This document shows, one piece after another, positions 7,428 through 11,237 of a stretch of 11,237 bases of DNA. The notes beneath the pieces were generated by a model that saw only the letters and a program-made list of their open reading frames with translations, ran no database searches and was not told the DNA's origin. Both the position numbers and the translations under genes were made by a program. Source of the DNA: Xanthoparmelia taractica (taxonomy: Eukaryota > Ascomycota > Lecanoromycetes > Lecanorales > Parmeliaceae); contig JANQBS010000617.1 in assembly GCA_033085395.1 (NCBI GenBank), positions 1 through 11,237 of the forward strand, written 5' to 3'. Each line of letters begins with the position of its first letter. The stretch's first letter is position 1.

Positions 7428-8001
7428 TTAGTCTAGTTAATTAGATTATTAGATTTCGTAAATTTAACGCTAAAATATTACTTAATTCTTCTTTTTCGAG
7501 CTAAAGTATTTCTTAATAAATTTAAGAGATAAAACGTTTTATATAGAAAGTATTATAGGGCTAAGACTTAAAATAATAGTTTTTAATATTTATATAATCT
7601 AATTTCTCTATCGTTATATATTATATAATACTAATATAAATAAGTAAAAATATAGATATAGATATGCGCTTTTAAATAATATTAGAATCTCTAGATTTGA
7701 ACGAATAACGACTATAATATTTAGAAATCAAATCGAGGGCCTTGCGATCGTAGGTCGATTAAAGTTCGAAGCCTTACGAAGCCTTACGATTAAGACTATA
7801 TAACTCTTTTAAATTCTTCTATATCACGATTATATTACTACTATAATCTTTTCTTATTAATTTATCTTTTTAATAACTATTAGCAGTCTCGATAATCGGG
7901 TGCGCTCGCGTATATTCTATTAATCTTAGCGTTCTAATAAATCACTCGCCTTCTCATTCGTCTTAACTACGATCTTATATTCTTAATTAAAGCGAAAGAT
8001 T
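7428..8001. other. AT-rich flank, no gene recognised
   Basis: This pre-insertion sequence shows RIP-type composition. Two points stand out. A GC-richer patch at about 7735-7790 contains an 11-bp direct repeat, CGAAGCCTTACGAAGCCTTA from 7767. TATAGGGCTAAGACT near 7554 matches the minisatellite at about 9982. I see no domain in any frame. Confidence 0.45.
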
Positions 8002-8335
8002 CTAGACGAATTAGATCTTAATATTCTTATTAATAATCTTAAACGAAAAAAGTAAAAGTATAACTTAAGATATATTAATTAGCTCTTACGAAAGATAGTA
8101 AAATAAATAAAAAACACGCGATATCTAAGAAAGTAAGAGATCTTTAAACGATATTAATTACGTTTACGAAAAGAGTCGAAGGATCGCTATAATAGCAAAG
8201 TAATAAGGGCTAAACCTCTTGAAGTAACTTCTTCTATTTCACTTACGCCTACATTAAGTTCTAAGTAACCTTAGTTCGTCTGCGAAGAGTGCGGTGCTTC
8301 CGAGCCACTAAATAGTCTTAGTACTGCGAAGTGAG
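8002..8335 (+). pseudogene. Possible degraded coding frame upstream of the helicase remnant
   Basis: The plus-strand frame starting at 8002 reads LDELDLNILINNLKRKK, then with several TAA/TAG stops LLRKIVK, RLRKESKDRYNSKVIRAKP and LEVTSSISLTPTLSSK. The charged, Leu-spaced part looks like a coiled coil. The following Ser/Thr/Pro stretch and FVCEECGASEP lead, without a frame change, into the frame of the helicase remnant (ELFDNALRLYST). If stops were Gln or Trp codons, this was one frame for over 110 codons. I do not recognise the product. It may be unrelated to the helicase or an accidental reading of AT-rich DNA. Confidence 0.3.
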
Positions 8336-8738
8336 AGTTATTCGATAACGCCCTTCGTCTATATTCTACGATCGTGAGATTAATAGTTATAACCTTTTGC
8401 ACCTGAAGTCCCTTTAATGTCCGATTATGAACGTCAAGGTCATTAATATTGAAAAAGGTGTTAAACAGGCGACCTCGGACGAATATAATAATCTCGATAA
8501 CGAACTACTGCTATTCGAGGGAGCTAAGGTTATGCTTTAGTGGAACCTATGCGTTGACGAAGAACTAGTCAACGGAACGATGGCTACGGTGTATGCAATC
8601 ATCTGGGGGGACGGCGTTCAAGACCTATTCAGTACTATGTCTTCACGTTGGCCCAGCCGAGTTCGAGTTAGAACCCTAACGAATCAAATCAATTGTAGTA
8701 ATAACTGGGCTAATCATCAAAAATCGGGGCTATTTGTA
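8336..8738 (+). pseudogene. Pif1-like helicase remnant (C-terminal helicase region)
   Basis: The plus strand encodes ELFDNALRLYST, then after a frame change (8391 onward) NLLHLKSL, NIEKGVKQATSDEYNNLDNE and LLLFEGAKVML, a TAG at 8538-8540, then WNLCVDEELVNGTMATVY and AIIWGDGVQDLFSTM. The core G-A-x-V-M-L-x-x-N-L...LVNG-x-x-x-x-V is the signature block of Pif1-family 5'-to-3' DNA helicases between the second RecA core and the last motifs. Walker A, Walker B and the final S-Q-G motif are missing, so this is a fragment. The run ends in a TAA at 8739, but similarity stops near 8640. In fungi such helicases occur as expanded, often mobile-element-linked families, including Helitrons. No Helitron replication initiator or ends are visible here. 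It is far less RIP-mutated than its surroundings. Confidence 0.8.
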
Positions 8739-8741
8739 TAA

Positions 8742-8901
8742 TATTTGCAGTATCTATTTCACTATATTACAGGGTCTTTGAATACTAGTCACGTTGCTAT
8801 TAGATAGATAAAGAAAAATCATTTAAAATACGCCTACAGTCGCGATATCACGTGACTTAGCAAGCTTTCCACTACTGGATAGCTCGCGCCCCCAGCACAT
8901 A
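8742..8901. other. Moderate-GC spacer, no gene
   Basis: This keeps CA, TG, CC and GG, unlike most of the window. It contains a CACGTG palindrome at 8849-8854 and a GC-rich patch (CTCGCGCCCCCAGC) just before array B. No coding frame or domain is seen. It could be the 3' flank of the helicase gene or an element boundary. Confidence 0.45.
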
Positions 8902-9350
8902 TTACGTCTCTAGCGAGAGATGTGTATCTTTAAGGGAAAATATACTTGAAATGCGTTAATTATAGGCCTTGAAATGTGATGCGTCTTTAGTAAGAAATGT
9001 GCTTGAAATGCGTTGGCTATAGATCTTAAAATGTGATGCGTCTTTAGCGAGAGACGTGCTGCGTCTCTAAAGAGAAAAGCTTGAAAATTACTAATTATAG
9101 GCCTTAAAATATGATGCGTCTCTAGCGAGAGATGTGCTACGTCTTTAAGAAGAAATATACTTGAAATACGTTAATTATAAGCCTTGAAATATAATACGTC
9201 TTTAGGGAAAGATATGTGAGTCTTCAAAGAGGAATATACTTATTATACGTTAATTATAAATCTTGAGATATAATACGTCTTTAACGAGAGATATATATCT
9301 CTTTAGCGAGAAATATACTTAAAATACGTTAATTATAAATCTTAAGAAAT
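8902..9350 (+). repeat. Tandem repeat array B, 78-bp family (about six units)
   Basis: The same family as array A, in the same orientation. The CTTGAAAT block or its equivalent recurs at about 8948, 9005, 9083, 9163, 9243 and 9321, so most units are 78-80 bp and one is shortened to 57 bp. The 16-bp palindrome AGAGATATATATCTCT recurs at 9287-9302. Units at the left still contain TGTG, GCGTTGG and GGCC, while units to the right are progressively AT-richer, which suggests a gradient of mutation. No open frame is present. Confidence 0.88.
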
Positions 9351-9690
9351 ATATTAATAATAGATCTAAAAATATATTAATTATAGATCTAGTAATTCGA
9401 TAACTTTTTAGCGAGAGATCTTATTAATAATAAATTTAGAAATACGTTAATCTTTAGCGAGAAATATGTTAATAATAGATCTAAAAATGTGTTAATTATA
9501 GATCTAATAATGCGGTGACTTTTTAGCGAGAGATCTGCTAACGATAGATCTAAAAAAGCGTTAATCTTTAGCGAGAGATATCCTAGTAATAAGTTTAAAA
9601 TCTATTAATTATAGATCTAATAATACGATAATTCTTTAGTTAAAGATATATTAATAATAGACTTAAAAAAGCGTTAATCTTCAGCGATAG
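9351..9690 (+). repeat. Related higher-order repeat, about three 115-bp units
   Basis: Continuing from array B, the block TAATAGATCTAAAAAT recurs with TAGATCT or its mutated form at 9361, 9476 and 9591, a regular 115-bp step. Each unit joins a longer half (ending CTTTTTAGCGAGAGATC) to a shorter half (containing GCGTTAATCTTTAGCGAGA). The TTTAGCGAGAGAT block is shared with the 78-bp units, so this is a derived subfamily. It is non-coding. Confidence 0.85.
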
Positions 9691-9750
9691 ATAGATTAAG
9701 AGCTCTTCGAAATGTAACGACTATAGTAATAATTGTAGTAGTAGTTTAAA
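9691..9750. other. Spacer between array B and the inverted-repeat element
   Basis: A short AT-rich stretch with GTAGTAGTAG-like repetition just before the element end. No gene is seen. Confidence 0.4.
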
Positions 9751-10222
9751 TAGTGCTGGCGATAGTTGAAATAGTTGGTTTTAGGGGCTAAACTGCACCA
9801 ACTACTGGGTTTCGAATCTAGAACTATACCAACTATCTTATATACACGAATTAACTATTAACTATTAGTTAAACTAATAGTAAAGTAATTTAAATTATTA
9901 ATAAAGATGATAGAATAGAAAATAATCTTAATATGCTAGTATAGGGCTAAGTAGATAGAGCTAAGTAAATAGGGCTGAGCGTATAGGGCTAAGACTAGGA
10001 CTAAGATATCTAAAGTATCTTAACGTATATCAATCTAAGTCTAAAACAGTCAAGTTATTATCGATCTAAAAAATCGTTAAAACTATTAGTGAATTAATTG
10101 ATTTTTAAATTAAAACCATATTAATTATCAACTGTTAGATCTTAAACTGTATCGTCAATTGCTAGAATCAACTAATTCAAATATTGGTAAAGTAGTTAGT
10201 TAATGTATTATCGCCAGCACTG
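9751..10222. mobile_element. Small non-autonomous DNA transposon (MITE-like, 472 bp)
   Basis: AGTGCTGGCGATA at 9752-9764 is the exact reverse complement of TATCGCCAGCACT at 10209-10221. If the left outer base T (9751) was C, both ends would read CAGTGCTGG, a form that suits hAT-type ends. The similarity seems to go further inward with G/A and C/T mismatches (TAGTTGGT against TAACTAAC). I could not find a convincing target duplication: the 8 bp on each side match at only 4 positions, and no TA duplication is present. There is no coding capacity, so it would need a transposase from elsewhere. A 10-bp hairpin (9861-9881) and a 14-bp minisatellite lie inside. The superfamily is inference. Confidence 0.7.
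9942..10006 (+). repeat. 14-bp minisatellite TAGGGCTAAG-type, about five units
   Basis: TAGGGCTAAG or close variants start at about 9942, 9956, 9970, 9984 and 9997, a step of 13-14 bp. It lies inside the small inverted-repeat element. The text resembles telomeric TTAGGG only superficially and the period does not fit a telomere. A single similar copy occurs near 7554. Confidence 0.75.
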
Positions 10223-10403
10223 AGTAGTTAATTAATATTAATTAAGAGATCTCTAAATTATAGTAATTGCAGTAGTAATTATCGTAGCCGCTAATTAATT
10301 AATTAAATAATTAATTAACTAACTAATTAAAAGAAGAATAATATAATTTTAAAAGAGAATAATTCGAATAAAGAGTCAATTGCTAATGTAGTAATTATAT
10401 AAA
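10223..10403. other. AT-rich spacer with a TAAT/TTAA microsatellite
   Basis: It contains a run of TAAT/TTAA repeats at about 10292-10328 and no coding frame. It separates the small element from the GC-richer stretch that begins at 10404. Confidence 0.5.
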
Positions 10404-11237
10404 TAGTGCTCGTCTCGGACACGTGTTCCCTGCGTATATCGCATATATAAAATATTTATTAATAGCTACCCCGCTATGACCTTATATTGAACTCACTAAT
10501 TTATAGTCTTACTATTGCGATAGTAATATTATTAAAATTAAAGCTATTGTATAATAGTTTTATAATAATCGTAAAGCTACTTAATAGCTTTCGCTTTCTA
10601 TATTGTTTAGCTTAACGACGCTTTATTAGCTAGTTTAGCTATAGTCTAATACTACGGCGAAGCGGCGAAGCGATAGCGTTAATTATTATAAGAGTCGTAA
10701 ATATATTAGACTTTAGTTTAGATTCGATTATAGTTCTTTAAGATCTCTTATGTTTTTATTCTATAAGTAATAAAGTAGCGAGATTTATCTAAATAACTAT
10801 AAATAATATAATATTCGCCGATATATAACGTTAATAAGTGCGTTATAGTCTCGCGATATTAAGAATATTTCTTTTAAATATCTTAATCTTTTTTAAAGCG
10901 TCTTAAAGATTATTAATAAAGTATTATATATTATATTACTTTTTTTAATCGCTTTATTTTATTAGATAGTATATCTTTTCTTAGACTATTTTCTTATCGA
11001 ATAATCTATTAATAATATATTCGTTAGCTTTCTTCTATTTTCTATTAAGATAAATTATAACTTATAATTACGAGTTCTATTAAAGAGATCTTTCTTATTT
11101 AAGTAAGACTTTAATTATATTATTAATACGATTAAATATATTTTTATAATAGATAACAATTACGAGTCGAAAAGGTGTGATATCTATTAAACATAGTCGT
11201 TTTCAACTTTTTTTCAACTTTTTTTAAAAAATTATAT
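10404..11237. other. Unassigned RIP-mutated sequence, possible start of another element
   Basis: It opens with TAGTGCTCGTCTCGGACACG, a GC-richer patch whose first seven bases match the end of the 9751 element. It contains a CACGTG at 10420-10425. The following 700 bp show strong loss of CA/TG. Both strands offer frames interrupted mainly by TAA/TAG, but none shows a domain I can name, and stop density does not single out one frame. A short repeat, GGCGAAGCGGCGAAGCGATA, lies near 10656. It may be the left part of a degraded DNA transposon that continues beyond the window. Confidence 0.35.
11202..11226 (+). repeat. 11-bp tandem repeat CAACTTTTTTT
   Basis: Two copies lie next to each other near the right edge, starting at about 11204 and 11215, followed by an A run. 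This end of the window again keeps CA and GG, so the RIP-mutated block may end at about 11150. Confidence 0.7.

Noticed and set aside
8336..8738. Intact Helitron
   Set aside because: Only a Pif1-like fragment is present. I see no replication-initiator motif and no convincing Helitron ends.
84..9350. Arrays A and B as long terminal repeats of one large element
   Set aside because: They are tandem arrays with different unit numbers and no matching edges or target duplication. The true LTRs are the 150-bp repeats inside them.
9942..10006. Interstitial telomeric repeat
   Set aside because: TAGGG words are present but the unit is about 14 bp and continues with CTAAG. No run of TTAGGG exists.
10440..11150. 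Degraded transposase or integrase-like frame on either strand
   Set aside because: Both strands give frames with about the stop density expected of AT-rich DNA, and I could not place any motif. Naming a family would be a guess.

Overview
The window looks like repeat-rich, heterochromatin-type DNA of a filamentous ascomycete (Pezizomycotina). It is very AT-rich, has no intact host gene, and is dominated by transposon remains carrying the mark of repeat-induced point mutation (RIP). CA/TG dinucleotides, and also CC/GG, are nearly absent over kilobases, while CG, CT and AG survive. In-frame stops are almost all TAA or TAG. I see no rRNA, tRNA, CRISPR array or bacterial-type gene. The species cannot be named from this sequence alone.

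Layout, left to right. (1) 1-371: left flank with about three copies of a 78-bp tandem repeat (array A). (2) 372-7427: a full-length, RIP-inactivated Ty3/gypsy LTR retrotransposon of the chromovirus type, on the minus strand. It has two 150-bp LTRs (377-526 and 7273-7422) and a perfect 5-bp target duplication, CTTAT, on both sides. Read on the minus strand, its order is gag with a Gln-rich part and a CCxxC/H-type finger, protease, reverse transcriptase, RNase H, integrase and a C-terminal chromodomain. Every enzymatic domain is broken by stops and by loss of key residues. (3) 7428-8901: older sequence into which the retroelement inserted. It includes a remnant of a Pif1-like helicase on the plus strand (about 8336-8640) that is much less mutated than its surroundings. 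(4) 8902-9690: array B, the same 78-bp family as array A in the same orientation, passing into a related 115-bp higher-order repeat. (5) 9751-10222: a 472-bp non-autonomous element bounded by perfect 13-bp terminal inverted repeats, with a 14-bp minisatellite inside. (6) 10223-11237: an AT-rich tail that starts with a GC-richer stretch at 10404, possibly the end of another element. I cannot assign it.

Nothing here appears to work together as a living pathway. The history I infer is this: a repeat-bounded region carrying a helicase fragment received a chromovirus insertion; the whole was hit by RIP with uneven strength; later, small tandem expansions (a perfect 4 x 20-bp block inside the dead integrase) arose. 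The parts most worth a second look are the shared repeat arrays on both sides of the helicase region, the islands inside gag that escaped RIP, and the dinucleotide preference of the mutations, which appears broader than classical CpA.
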